From the NCBI RefSeq assembly GCF_029633865.1, contig NC_079213.1, forward strand, positions 151,501 to 215,500: a stretch of 64,000 bases of DNA, written 5' to 3'. This document shows, piece after piece, positions 23,548 through 36,790 of the stretch. Both the position numbers and the translations under genes were made by a program. The stretch is from Lampris incognitus (lineage: Eukaryota > Chordata > Actinopteri > Lampriformes > Lampridae). Below the pieces are notes generated by a model. That model made no database searches, had not been told where the DNA came from, and was given only the letters and a program-made list of their open reading frames with translations. Position 1 is the stretch's first letter. Every line of letters begins with the position of its first letter.

Positions 23548-26334
23548 CTTTCTATACGTTTTGCTTAGTGTAAGGGTTTTATCAGCTCAGGCAGACAATC
23601 ACACAGAGAATACCACCGCAACAGAGACGAACTCTTCGCAGTAGCCAAACTAACCACGGCAATGGCATTTCTGATGGAAAGTACCAAGCTTCTCAGAGTG
23701 AAAGTCTTGGATAAAATTAATGGACGGCTCTTTATGTTTCGCTTAGTGCAAGGGTTTTATCAGCTCAGGCAGACAATCGCACAGAGAATACCACAGCAAC
23801 AGAGACGAACTCTTCGCAGTAGCCAAGCTAACCACGGCAATGGCATTTCTGATGGAAAGTACCAAGCTTCTCGGGGAGAAAGACTTGGATAAAATTAATA
23901 GACGGTTCTTTCTAGGTTTCGCTTAGTGTAAGGGTTTTATCAGCTCAGGCAGTCAATCGCACAGAGAATACCACAGCAACAGAGACGAACTCTTCGCAGT
24001 AGCCTAGCTAACCATGGCAATGGCATTTCTGATGGAAAGTACCAAGCTTCTCGGAGTGAAAGACTTGGATAAAATTAATGGACGGCTCTTTCTAGGTTTC
24101 GCTTAGTGTAAGGGTTTTTTCAGCTCAGTCAGACAATCGCACAAAGAATACCATAGCAACAGAGATGAACTCTTCGCAGTAGCCAAGCTAACCACGGCAA
24201 TGGCATTTCTGATGGAAAGTAGCAAGCTTCTCGGAGTGAAAGTCTCGGATATAATTAATGGACGGCTCCTTATGTTTCGCTTAGTGTAAGAGTTTTATCA
24301 GCTCAGGCAGACAATCGCACAGACAATACCACAGCAACAGACTAACTCTTCGCAGTAGCCAAGCTAACCACGGCAATGGCATTTCTGATGGAAAGTACGA
24401 AGCTTCTCGGAGAGAAAGACTTGGATAAAATTAATAGACGGCTCTTCCTAGGTTTCGCTTAGTGTAAGGGTTTTATCAGCTCAGGCAGACAATCGCACAG
24501 AGAATACCACAGCAACAGAGATGAACTCTTCGCAGTAGCCAAGCTAACCACGGCAATGGCATTTCTGATGGGAAATATTAGGCCTCTCCTAGTGAAAGGT
24601 AAGAGTTAGAATTGAATGCAAGAGCCAACACATGTCAACCAGGCGCCTCAACAATGCCCAAATACTGGCTTACAGATACCCCCAGGTTTAGGGTTACGAA
24701 TTTGGAGAGTTTGATGGATTGGGTATAGGATCTATTTGGAGGTTGTTTATTCTTTACACTTGATCCCCCATTGTCTTCCCTCTTGATTAGTTTATCCTGT
24801 TTTAAACTTGAGAAGTTGTTGGTGGGGTTTGCAGCAATACAAGTGGGTTTCTTTTATTGAATTGCACTTCTACAATCGTCATGTTTTTAGAGTTTGGACT
24901 AAGGTTTAGATAAAATTGATGAATTTCTACATTTTTGCCCCTCCTTTTTAGCCACACAGAACATGCTCCTTCCTCTTGATAACTCCATAAAAGCAACACT
25001 GAACGGTCACCAAAAGCCCAGAGTGAGTGATTAAACCACTTCTCTGTACCTGCTTCGCGGTCAGGGAGAAGCACCCCAGGCTCATCATGGTGGGTGGCGG
25101 GACTCGCACTTTAGAAAAACATTTCTCAAGATAAAAACTAAAGAAATTCTCTGAAATTAATATTAGGTTTTGATAAACTCAATGGATGGCTCTATATCTT
25201 TCGGTTACGGTTGGGGTAAGAGTTTTATCTGCTCTGGCAGACAATACCACAGCAATAGAGACCAACTCGTCACAATAGCCAAGCTAACCACGGCAACGGT
25301 ATTTCTGATGCAAAGTAGAGAGCTTCTCAGAGTAAAAGCTTTGCATAAAATTAACGGACAGCGCTTTCTAGGATTTGGGTTAGGGTAAGGGTTTTATCTG
25401 CTCAGCCACACAATCCCAAAGAAAATACGACAGTAACAGAGACCAACTCTTCATAGTAGCCAAACTAACCACAGCAAAGTCATTTCTGATGGAAAGTACC
25501 GAGCTTCTCGGAGTGATAGTTCTGGATGAAATTAACAGACGACTCTTTCTACATGTTTCACGTAAGAGTTTTATCTGCTCATACAGATAATCCCAAAGAA
25601 ATACCACAGCAACAGACAGTCTTGGTGGTAGCCAAGCCAACCATGGCATTTCTGATGGAGAGTAGCAAGCTTCTCGCAGCGATAGTTTTGGCTAAAATAA
25701 ACGGATGGCTCTTTCTACATGTTTCGGTTGGTTTAGTCTAAGTGTTTTACCTGCTCAGGCAGACAATCCCACACAAAATAGCACAGCAACAGAGACTAAC
25801 ACTTCACGGTAGCCAAGCTAAACACAGCAATGAAAATTCTGAAATAAAGTACCGACTTTCTCGTACTCGAAATTTTGGATCAAACTAAATGACTTTCTTC
25901 ATGTTTTGGTTGAGGTAGGTTAAGGGTTTTATCTGCTCAGGAAAACTATCTCACAGCAACAGAGACTAACCCTTCGCAGTAGCAAAGCTCACCACGGCAA
26001 TGGCATTTCTGATGGAAAGTACCCAGCTTCTCGGAGTGACAGTTTTGGATCGTATTGACGTATGCTCTTTCTACAATGTTTCGTTTTGGTTAGCGAAAGT
26101 GTTTTACCTGCTCAGGCAGACACAGCAACAGAGACTAACTTCGTCATAGCCAAGCTAAACACAGCAATGGCACTGCTCTTCTCACGTACCGACTTTCTGA
26201 GTGACAGTTTCGGAAAAAAATTTCACGGAGACTGTTTCTACATGTTTCACTTAGAGTAAGGGTTTTATCAGCTCAGGCAGACAATCGCACAGAGAATACC
26301 ACAGCAACAGAGACGAACTCTTCGCAGTAGCCAA
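23548..26334. repeat. Satellite higher-order repeat type 2, copy C (partial)
   Basis: This copy matches copy A at an offset of about 8,062-8,064 bp up to about 26,334, where the sequences part. It keeps the two monomers that copy B lacks. The uninterrupted Gypsy target is at 23548-23552. Confidence 0.88.
24599..25169. repeat. Linker block, type 2 copy C
   Basis: This linker matches copies A and B, with a small length difference just before 25,169. Confidence 0.8.
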
Positions 26335-28860
26335 GCCAACTACGGCAATGGCATTTCTGATGGAAAGTACCAAACTTCTCGGAGTAAAAGTTTTGGATAA
26401 AATTAACGGACGGCTCATTCTACATGTTTCACTTAGTTGTAAGGGTTTTATCTGTTCAGGCGGACAATCCCGCAGAAATACAACGGCAACAGAGACTGTC
26501 TGCCTAAGCAGTAAAACCCTTATACTAAACCGAACCCAACCCTTACAAAAAGATGTATAAAGAGCCAGCCGCTAATTATATCCGAACCACAAGCTCCGAA
26601 ACACTCAGTATCTTCCACCAGAAATACCATTGCCGTGGTTAGCTTGGCTCCTGCTAAGAATTAATACCATAGCAACAGAGACTGTCTTGGAGGTTGCCAA
26701 GCTAACAATAGCATTTCTGATGGAAAGTACAGAGCTTCTCGGTATGCAAGATTTGGATAAAATTAACAGACGGCTCTTTCAACACGTTTGGGCTGGGTTA
26801 GGGTTTGTATTAGGGTAAAGGTTTTACCTGCTCAGGCAGCAAATCCCACAGCAACAGAGGCTAACTTCGCCATAGCCAAGCTAAACACAGCAATGGCACT
26901 GCTCTTCTCAAGTACCGAGCTTCTGAGTGATAGTTTTGGGAAAAAATTCACGGAGGCTGTTTCTACATGTTTCAATTAGGGTAAGGGTTTTATCAGCTCA
27001 GGCAGACAATCGCACGGAGAATACAACAGCAACAGAGACTAACTCTTCGCAGTAGCCAAGCTAACCACGGCAACGGCATTTCTGATGGAAAGGACTGAGC
27101 TTTTCCAACTGAAAGGTTTGGATAAAATTAACAGATTGCTCTTTCTACATCTTTCGGTTAGGGATGAGTTTGGCTAAGAGTTTTATCTGCTCAGGCAAAC
27201 AATACCACAGCAACAGCGACTACCTCTTCGCAGTAGCATTTCTGAACATAGATAGTTTCAGATAAAACTAACAGATTGTTCTTTCTACATGTTTCGGTTG
27301 GGATAGGGTAAGGGTTTTACCTGCTCAGGCAGACAATCCCACACAGAATAGCACAACAACAGAGACCAACACTTCGCAGTAGGCAAGCTAAACACAGCAA
27401 TGGTATTTCTGATGGAAAGTACTGAACTTTTCAGAGTAAGAGTTCTGCATAAAACGAACGGAGAGCGCTTTCTCCATGTTTCACTTGAGGTAAGGTTTGG
27501 GTTAGGGCTTATCTGCTCAGTCAGACAATCCCACACAAAAAAAAAAAATACCACAACAGAGAATAACTCTTAGCAGTAGCCAAGCTATCCATGACAGTCA
27601 TTTCTGATGGAAAGTACTGATATTTTCCAACTGAAAGGTTTGGATGAAATTAATAGATTGCTCTTTCTACATCTTTCGGTTGGGGATGAGTTAGGCTAAG
27701 AGTTTTGTCTGCTCAGGCCAACAATACCACATCAACAGGGACTACCTCTTCACAGTAGCATTTCTTAACATGGAGTGATAGTTTCAGATAAAATTAACGG
27801 ATTGCTCTTTCTAGATGTTTCGGTTGGGATAGGGTTAGGGTTTTACCTGCTAAGGCAGAAAATCCTATAGAGAATACCACTGCAACAGAGAATAACGTCG
27901 ATAGACAAGCTAACCACAGTAATTGCATTTCAGATGGAATGTACCGAGCTGCTCGGAATAAAATCTTTGGATAAAATTAAGGGTTGGGTCGTTCCAGAGA
28001 CTAACTCTTCATAGTAGCCAAACTAACCACAGCAAAGTCATTTCTGATGTTAAGTACCGAGCTTCTCGGAGTGATAGTTCCGGATGAAATTAACAGATGA
28101 CTCTTTCTACATGTTTCACTTAAGAGTAAGGGTTTTATCTGCTCAGCCAGATAATCCCATAGAAATACCAAAGCAACAGGCAGTCTTGGTGGTAGCCGAA
28201 GCCGACCACGGCAATGGCATTTCTGCAGGAAAGAACAGAGCTTCTCGGAATGAAAATTTTGGATGAAATTAACGGAGTGCTTTCTACATGTTTCGCTTAG
28301 AGCAAGGGTTTTATCCGTTTAGGCGGACAATCCCTCAGAAATCCCACAGCAACAGAGACCAACTCTTCATCGTAGCCAAGCTAACCATGGCAATGGCACT
28401 GCGGATGGAACGTACCGAGCTTCTCGGCGCGATAGTTTTGGATGAAATAAACAGATGGCTCTTTCTACATGTTTCGGTTGAGTTAGGTTAAGTGTTTTAC
28501 CTGCTCAGGCAGACAATCCCACAGCAACAGAGACTAACTCTTCATGGTAGCAAAGCTCACTATGACAATGGCATTTCTGATGGAAAATACAGCGCTTCTC
28601 AGAGTAAAATTTTTGGATCCAGTTAAAAGAAGACTTTGTACATTTCGGTTTGGGTAAAGCTCTATCTGCTCAGGCAGATAATCCCACAGAATGTGACCAA
28701 CTCTTCGCGGTCGCCAAACTAAGCACAGCAATGTCATTTCTGAAGGAGAGTACTGAGGTTCTCGTAGTCCAACTTTTGGATCAAATTAACAGATGGTTCT
28801 TTCTACATGTTTCGGTTTAGGGAGGGTTTGGGTAAAGTTTTAAATGCTCAGGTGGACAGT
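26335..28860. repeat. Diverged satellite monomers
   Basis: The same monomer landmarks continue here but with many substitutions and length changes, including partial monomers. At about 26508-26650 the monomer is in inverted orientation, shown by the complement of 'gccaagctaaccacggcaatgg'. No higher-order period was seen. This looks like an older, less homogenised part of the array. Confidence 0.8.
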
Positions 28861-29846
28861 GCCTAAGCGCTGGCTTGGAGAAACCCTCAGGCTAAGGGTT
28901 ATGGAGAGAGTTTGATGGGTTAATGGTAGGTTCAATTCGGATGATTTTTCTTCTTTACAATTGATCTCCCACTGTCTTGTATCTTGATTGGTTTACCCCG
29001 TTTAAACTTGAAAAATTGATGGTGGGGGTTGGAGCATTATAGAGGATTTTTTTTTTTAAGTTCACTGCTACGGCAGTTTGTTTTTAGGGTTAGGTTTAAA
29101 TGAAATTAATTGATGGCTCGCTGCTTCTTACCACTCAGAGCATGCTTCTTTCCACAAAAGCACAGAAATTGGGATTAAGCCACTTCTCTGTACCTGCTTT
29201 ATGCTCAGGAAGAAGCATCACACCTCATCATCGTGGGTAGCAGGACTCACTTTAGAAACACATTTCTCTAGAACAGCACAGCAACAGAGACTAACTCTTC
29301 GCAATAGGCAAGCGAACCATGGCAATGGTATTTCTGATGGATAATACTGACCTTCTCGGAGTGAAAGTTTAGGGTTGAATGCCCGGGTCAGCGCGTGTCA
29401 CCAGAGTGCCGGCTTGGAGATACCCCCAGAATTAGGGTTAGAGATGTGGATAGAGTTTGATGGATTAAGGATACGGTAAATTTGGATGTTTCTTCCTTAC
29501 AATTCACCTCCCATTGTCTTCCATCTTGATTAGTTTACCCTGCTTTAAGCTTCAAAAGTTGTTGGTGGGGTTTAGAGTAATATAAGCTTCTTTTTTTTTT
29601 GAAGTTGTCTGCTATTGCAATTTAATGTTTTTAGGGTAAGGATTAGGAATAAGGTTTAGGTCTGGATAAAACTGGTGGATTTCCCCCCCTCTTTAACCCA
29701 TCAGAATGTGCTCCTTCCTCGAAGCTCCCATAAAGGAGCACTCAACGATCATAAAAGCAAAGTTGGTCATTAAACAACTTCCCTGTACCCGCTTTGCGCT
29801 CAGGAAGATTCATGACAGCCCATTATCGTGCTGGCGGGAATCACTT

Positions 29847-30513
29847 TCTACTCATAGGTTTTCGTAATGTGTGTGTGCGCGTATATGTCTGTTAGTGTAA
29901 ATAGCGGGACCGGAAATTAAAGCATTTATGATCCTAATTCTTTTTGGAGGTGGTAGGTATTGTCTGAGAGTAAAGGAAAAATCCCAGAAAATTAAAATTA
30001 TGCATAAATATGCATTTTTCTAAAAATGGCTAAAAACCCCTTTTATCTGCATTTCAGATGATTGAGCATCTTTCATTTTTTCCACCTATGTAAAAAAAAA
30101 AAAATCTGGGACTTAGAAATGTTTGGCATTATGCAAAATAAATGCATTTTTGCAAAAATGCACTTATGATCCTAATTTTTTTGGAGGTGGTAGCTATTGT
30201 TCCAGAGACGACCAGAAAAATAGCAGAAAATTAAAACAATTTTAATAATTATACATAATTATGCAAAATATGCATTTTCTAAAAATGGCTAAAACCACTT
30301 TTCTCGGAATTTCGGATGATTCTGAGCATTTGGGGGGAGGGAGTTGGAGTAGGGGGGTAAACCACTTTTCTCGGCATTTCAGATGATTCTGAGCATTGGG
30401 GGGGAGGGAGTTGGAGTGGGGGGTTTAGGGGCAGGCGGTTAGCTGGCAGGATGAAGAGGAAGATTTAGATGGGTGGATAACCAAACCGCTACATTGCAGC
30501 AGGGTTCCTCTAG
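29847..30513 (+). mobile_element. Helitron-like non-autonomous element, array copy 1
   Basis: This 667-bp element begins TCTACTCATA and ends CTAG. A hairpin-forming sequence (ccgctac-attg-cagcagg, degenerate here; ccgctaca-tgtagcgg in other copies) lies about 10 bp before the end. It lies between T and T with no target duplication, and related sites without it read 'cactttagaaac' (36327-36338). A 5' TC, a 3' CTRR, a subterminal hairpin and no target duplication are the Helitron signature. It encodes no protein. The interior holds two related modules, each with 'gatcctaatt' and 'ggaggtggta', and a 20-bp perfect palindrome at 30143-30162. Confidence 0.8.
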
Positions 30514-30705
30514 TAGAAACATATTTCAAGTTAAGAATGGCAGAAATGAGCACTGAAAATACAGTCTTCTGCAGCTTTTAGTTAGCGTTAGGTTTGGATA
30601 AACTTAACGGATGGATCTTACAGTTAGGGCTGGGGTTTGATCTGCTAGGGCAGACAATCCTACAGCAGAGACTTGGTGCCTGAGCAAAAAAAAAAAAAAA
30701 AAAAA

Positions 30706-30861
30706 CCTCTTACCCTAGTTCTACCGCCAAGTCTAACAGAAAAACGTAGACTGAGCTATCCGTTAATTTTATCCAAACCTTTGACACCGAGAAGCTCTGT
30801 ACTTTCCATCAGAAATGCCACTGCAGTGGTTAGCTTGGCAACCACCAAGACAGTCTCTGTT
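30706..30861 (-). repeat. Inverted satellite monomer in type 3 copy 1
   Basis: Read on the minus strand this carries the usual landmarks in order, ending in 'ggtttggataaaattaacgg' and 'actagggtaagag'. The flanking monomers are direct, so the region could fold back on itself. Equivalents lie at about 32861-33018, 35015-35170, 36517-36676, 41600-41754 and 43082-43233. Confidence 0.8.
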
Positions 30862-31044
30862 ACCATGGTACTCTGTGGGATTAATTCTTAGCAGGAGCCA
30901 AACTAACCACAGCAATGTCATTTCTGAAGGAGAATACCAAGCTTCTCATAGTCAAAGTTTTGGATCAAATTAACAGATGGTTCTTTCTACATGTTTCGGT
31001 TTAGGTAGGGTTTGGGTAAAGTTTTATCTGCTCAGGTGGACAGT

Positions 31045-33201
31045 GCCTAAGCGCCGGCTTGGAGAAACCCTCAGGATTAGGGTTATGGAGAGAGTTTAAT
31101 GGGTTAATGGTAGGTTCAATTTGGATGTTTTTTCTTCTTTACAATTGATCGCCCACTGTCTTGTATCTTGATTGGTTTACCCCGTTTAAACTTGAAAAAT
31201 TGATGGTGGGGGTTGGAGCATTATAAATGATTTTTTTTTTGAAGTTCACTGCTACGGCAGTTTGTTTTTAGGGTTAGGTTTAAATGAAATTAATTGATGG
31301 CTCTCTGCTTTTTACCACTCAGAGCATGCTTCTTTCCACAAAAGCACAGAAATTGGGATTAAGCCACTTCTCTGTACCTGCTTTATGCTCAGGAAGAAGC
31401 ATCACACCTCATCATCGTGGGTAGCAGGACTCACTTTAGAAACACATTTCTCTAGAACAGCACAGCAACAGAGACTAACTCTTCGCAATAGGCAAGCGAA
31501 CCATGGCAATGGTATTTCTGATGGATAATACTGACCTTCTCGGAGTCAAAGTTTAGGGTTGAATGCCCGGGTCAGCGCGTGTCACCAGAGTGCCGGCTTG
31601 GAGATACCCCCAGAATTAGGGTTAGAGATGTGGATAGAGTTTGATGGATTAAGGATACGGTAAATTTGGATGTTTCTTCCTTACAATTCACCTCCCATTG
31701 TCTTCCATCTTGATTAGTTTACCCTGCTTTAAGCTTCAAAAGTTGTTGGTGGGGTTTAGAGTAATATAAGCTGCTTTTTTTTTTGAAGTTGTCTGCTATT
31801 GCAATTTAATGTTTTTAGGGTAAGGATTAGGAATAAGGTTTAGGTCTGGATAAAACTGGTGGATTTCCCCCCCTCTTTAACCCATCAGAATGTGCTCCTT
31901 CCTCGAAGCTCCCATAAAGGAGCACTTAACGGTCATAAAAGCAGAGTTTGTCATTAAACAACTTCCCAGTACCCGCTTTGCGCTCAGGAAGATTCATGAC
32001 AGCCCATTATCGTGGCTGGCGGGAATCACTTTCTACTCATAGGTTTTCGTAATGTGTGTGTGCGCGTATAGGCCTGTTAGTTAGTGTAAATAGCGGGACC
32101 GGAAACTAAAGCATTTATGATCCTAATTCTTTTTGGAGGTGGTAGGTATTGTCTGAGAGTAAAGGAAAAATCCCAGAAAATTAAAATTATGCATATATAT
32201 GCATTTTTCTAAAAATGGCTAAAAAACCACTTTTATCTGCATTTCAGATGATTGAGCATCTTTCATTTTTTCACCTATGTAAAAAAAAGAATCTGGGACT
32301 TAGAAATGTTTGGCATTATGCAAAATAAATGCATTTTTGCAAAAATGCACTTATGATCCTAATTTTTTTTGGAGGTGGTAGCTATTGTTCCAGAGAGGAC
32401 CAGAAAAATAGCAGAAAATTAAAACAATTTTAATAATTATGCAAAATATGCATTTTCTAAAAATGGCTAAAAACCACTTTTCTTGGCATTTCAGAGGATT
32501 CTGAGCATTTGGGGGGAGGGAGTTGGAGTAGGGGGTAAACCACTTTTCTCGGCATTTCAGATGATTGAGCATTGGGGGGGAGGGAGTTGGAGTGGGGGGT
32601 TTAGGGGCAGGCGGTTAGCTGGCAGGATGAAGAGGAAGATTTAGATGGGTGGATAACCAAACCGCTACATTGCAGCAGGGTTCCTCTAGTAGAAACATAT
32701 TTCAAGTTAAGAACGGCAGAAATGAGCACTGAAAATACAGTCTTCTGCAGGTTTTGGTTAGCGTTAGGTTTGGATAAACTTAACGGATGGATCTTACGGT
32801 TAGGGCAGACAATCCTACAGCAGAGACTGGCTGCCTGAGCAAAAAAAAAAAAAAAAAAAACCTCTTACCCTAGTTCTACCGCCAAGTCCAACAGAAAAAT
32901 GTAGACTGAGCTATCCGTTAATTTTATCCAAACCTTTGACACAGAGAAGCTCTGTACTTTCTATCAGAAATGCCACTGTAGTGGTGAGCTTGGCAACCGC
33001 CAAGACAGTCTCTGTTACTATGGTATTCTTTGTGGGATTAATTCTTAGCAGGAGCCAAACTAACCACAGCAATGTCATTTCTGAAGGAGAATACCAAGCT
33101 TCTCGTAGTCAAAGTTTTGGATCAAATTAACAGATGGTTCTTTCTACATGTTTCGGTTTAGGTAGGGTTTGGGTAAAGTTTTATCTGCTCAGGTGGACAG
33201 T
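31045..33201. repeat. Satellite higher-order repeat type 3, copy 2
   Basis: This 2,157-bp block has the same layout as copy 1 and includes the Helitron-like element (32032-32689) and the inverted monomer (32861-33018). Confidence 0.9.
32032..32689 (+). mobile_element. Helitron-like element, array copy 2
   Basis: This 658-bp copy has the same ends (TCTACTCATA...CTAG) and the same T/T insertion point as 29847-30513. It was therefore amplified with the satellite block rather than inserted anew. Confidence 0.8.
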
Positions 33202-35354
33202 GCCTAAGCGCCGGCTTGGAGAAACCCTCAGGATTAGGGTTATGGAGAGAGTTTAATGGGTTAATGGTAGGTTCAATTTGGATGTTTTTTCTTCTTTACA
33301 ATTGATCGCCCACTGTCTTGTATCTTGATTGGTTTACCCCGTTTAAACTTGAAAAATTGATGGTGGGGGTTGGAGCATTATAAATGATTTTTTTTTGAAG
33401 TTCACTGCTACGGCAGTTTGTTTTTAGGGTTAGGTTTAAATGAAATTAATTGATGGCTCTCTGCTTTTTACCACTCAGAGCATGCTTCTTTCCACAAAAG
33501 CACAGAAATTGGGATTAAGCCACTTCTCTGTACCTGCTTTATGCTCAGGAAGAAGCATCACACCTCATCATCGTGGGTAGCAGGACTCACTTTAGAAACA
33601 CATTTCTCTAGAACAGCACAGCAACAGAGACTAACTCTTCGCAATAGGCAAGCGAACCATGGCAATGGTATTTCTGATGGATAATACTGACCTTCTCGGA
33701 GTCAAAGTTTAGGGTTGAATGCCCGGGTCAGCGCGTGTCACCAGAGTGCCGGCTTGGAGATACCCCCAGAATTAGGGTTAGAGATGTGGATAGAGTTTGA
33801 TGGATTAAGGATACGGTAAATTTGGATGTTTCTTCCTTACAATTCACCTCCCATTGTCTTCCATCTTGATTAGTTTACCCTGCTTTAAGCTTCAAAAGTT
33901 GTTGGTGGGGTTTAGAGTAATATAAGCTTTTTTTTTTGAAGTTGTCTGCTATTGCAATTTAATGTTTTTAGGGTAAGGATTAGGAATAAGGTTTAGGTCT
34001 GGATAAAACTGGTGGATTTCCCCCCCTCTTTAACCCATCAGAATGTGCTCCTTCCTCGAAGCTCCCATAAAGGAGCACTTAACGGTCATAAAAGCAGAGT
34101 TTGTCATTAAACAACTTCCCAGTACCCGCTTTGCGCTCAGGAAGATTCATGACAGCCCATTATCGTGGCTGGCGGGAATCACTTTCTACTCATAGGTTTT
34201 CGTAATGTGTGTGTGCGCGTATAGGCCTGTTAGTTAGTGTAAATAGCGGGACCGGAAACTAAAGCATTTATGATCCTAATTCTTTTTGGAGGTGGTAGGT
34301 ATTGTCTGAGAGTAAAGGAAAAATCCCAGAAAATTAAAATTATGCATATATATGCATTTTTCTAAAAATGGCTAAAAAACCACTTTTATCTGCATTTCAG
34401 ATGATTGAGCATCTTTCATTTTTTCACCTATGTAAAAAAAAGAATCTGGGACTTAGAAATGTTTGGCATTATGCAAAATAAATGCATTTTTGCAAAAATG
34501 CACTTATGATCCTAATTTTTTTTGGAGGTGGTAGCTATTGTTCCAGAGAGGACCAGAAAAATAGCAGAAAATTAAAACAATTTTAATAATTATGCAAAAT
34601 ATGCATTTTCTAAAAATGGCTAAAAACCACTTTTCTTGGCATTTCAGATGATTCTGAGCATTTGGGGGGAGGGAGTTGGAGTAGGGGGTAAACCACTTTT
34701 CTCGGCATTTCAGATGATTCTGAGCATTGGGGGGGAGGGAGTTGGAGTGGGGGGTTTAGGGGCAGGCGGTTAGCTGGCAGGATGAAGAGGAAGATTTAGA
34801 TGGGTGGATAACCAAACCGCTACATTGCAGCAGGGTTCCTCTAGTAGAAACATATTTCAAGTTAAGAACGGCAGAAATGAGCACTGAAAATACAGTCTTC
34901 TGCAGGTTTTGGTTAGCGTTAGGTTTGGATAAACTTAACGGATGGATCTTACGGTTAGGGCAGACAATCCTACAGCAGAGACTGGCTGCCTGAGCAAAAA
35001 AAAAAAAAAAAAAACCTCTTACCCTAGTTCTACCGCCAAGTCCAACAGAAAAATGTAGACTGAGCTATCCGTTAATTTTATCCAAACCTTTGACACAGAG
35101 AAGCTCTGTACTTTCTATCAGAAATGCCACTGTAGTGGTGAGCTTGGCAACCGCCAAGACAGTCTCTGTTACTATGGTATTCTTTGTGGGATTAATTCTT
35201 AGCAGGAGCCAAACTAACCACAGCAATGTCATTTCTGAAGGAGAATACCAAGCTTCTCGTAGTCCAAGTTTTGGATCAAATTAACAGATGGTTCTTTCTA
35301 CATGTTTCGGTTTAGGTAGGGTTTGGGTAAAGTTTTATCTGCTCAGGTGGACAG
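33202..35354. repeat. Satellite higher-order repeat type 3, copy 3
   Basis: This 2,153-bp block is almost identical to copy 2. It contains the Helitron-like element (34185-34844) and the inverted monomer (35015-35170). Confidence 0.9.
34185..34844 (+). mobile_element. Helitron-like element, array copy 3
   Basis: This 660-bp copy shares ends and insertion point with the other array copies. Confidence 0.8.
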
Positions 35355-36790
35355 TGCCTAAGCGCCGGCTTGGAGAAACCCTCAAGATTAGGGTTATGGA
35401 GAGAGTTTGATGGGTTAATGGTAGGTTCAATTTGGATGATTTTTCTTCTTTACAATTGATCTCCCACTGTCTTGTATCTTGGTTTACCCCGTTTAAACTT
35501 GAAAAATTGATGGTGGGGGTTGGAGCATTATAAATGATTTTTTTTTAAGTTCACTGCTATAGCAGTTTGTTTTTAGGGTTAGGTTTAAATAAAATTAATT
35601 GATGGCTCTCTGCTTTTTACCACTCAGCGCATGCTTCTTTCCACAAAAGCACAGAACTTGTGATTAAACCACTTCTCTGTACCTGCTTTATGCTCAGGAA
35701 GAAGCATCACACCTCATCATTGTGGGTAGCAGGACTCACTTCAGAAACACATTTCTCTAGAACAGCACAGCAACAGAGACTAACTCTTCGCAATAGGCAA
35801 GCGAACCATGGCAATGGTATTTCTGATGGATAATACTGACCTTCTCGGAGTGAAAGTTTAGGGTTGAATGCCCGGGTCAGCGCGTGTCACCAGAGTGCCG
35901 GCTTGGAGATACCCCCAGAATTAGGGTTAGAGATGTGGATAGAGTTTGATGGATTAAGGATACAGTAAATTTGGATGTTTCTTCCTTACAATTCACCTCC
36001 CATTGTCTTCCATCTTGATTAGTTTACCCTGCTTTAAGCTTCAAAAGTTGTTGGTGGGGTTCAGAGTAATATAAGCTTTTTTTTTGAAGTTGTCTGCTAT
36101 TGCAATTTAATGTTTTTAGGGTAAGGATTAGGAATAAGGTTTAGGTCTGGATAAAACTGGTGGATTCCCCCCCCCTTTAACCCATCAGAATGTGCTCCTT
36201 CCTCGAAGCTCCCATAAAGGAGCACTCAACGATCATAAAAGCAAAGTTTGTCATTAAACAACTTCGCTGTACCCGCTTTGCGCTCAGGAAGATTCACGAC
36301 AGCCCATAATCGTGGCTGGCGGAATCACTTTAGAAACATATTTCAAGTTAAGAACGGCAGAAATGATTGCTGAAAATACAGTCTTCTGCAGATTTTGGTT
36401 AGAGTTAGGTTTGGATAAACTTAACGGATGGATCTTACGGTTAGGGCTGGGGTTTGATCTGCTAGGGCAGACAATCCTACAGCAGAGACTGGCTGCCTGA
36501 GCAAACAAAAAACAAACCTCTTACCCTAGTTCTACCCCCAAGTCTAACAAAAAAAAAATGTAGAATGAGCTATCCGTTAATTTTATCCAAACCTTTCACA
36601 CCGAAAAGCTCTGTACTTTCCATCAGAAACGCCACTGCAGTGATTAGCTTTGCAACCGCCAAGACAGTCAATCTTACTATGGTATTCTTTGTGGGATTAA
36701 TTCTTAGCAGGAGTCAAGCTAACCACGGCAATGGCATTTCTGATGGGAAATACCGAGGGTCTTGGAGCTTTAGGTTTGTATACAATTAAC
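35355..36790. repeat. Satellite higher-order repeat type 3, copy without the Helitron
   Basis: Its layout is that of copies 1-3, but at 36330/36331 the sequence runs straight through 'cacttt|agaaac' where the others carry about 660 bp. It therefore either preserves the pre-insertion state or descends from a sister lineage. The inverted monomer is at about 36517-36676. Confidence 0.88.

Larger units (their letters stand above)
28861..31044. repeat. Satellite higher-order repeat type 3, copy 1
   Basis: This 2,184-bp block contains, in order, a short linker (about 28870-29275), part of a monomer, a second linker (about 29365-29846), a Helitron-like element (29847-30513), the end of that linker, an A-run of about 20, an inverted monomer (about 30706-30861) and direct monomer sequence. 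The marker 'gcctaagcgc' opens each copy. Confidence 0.9.
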
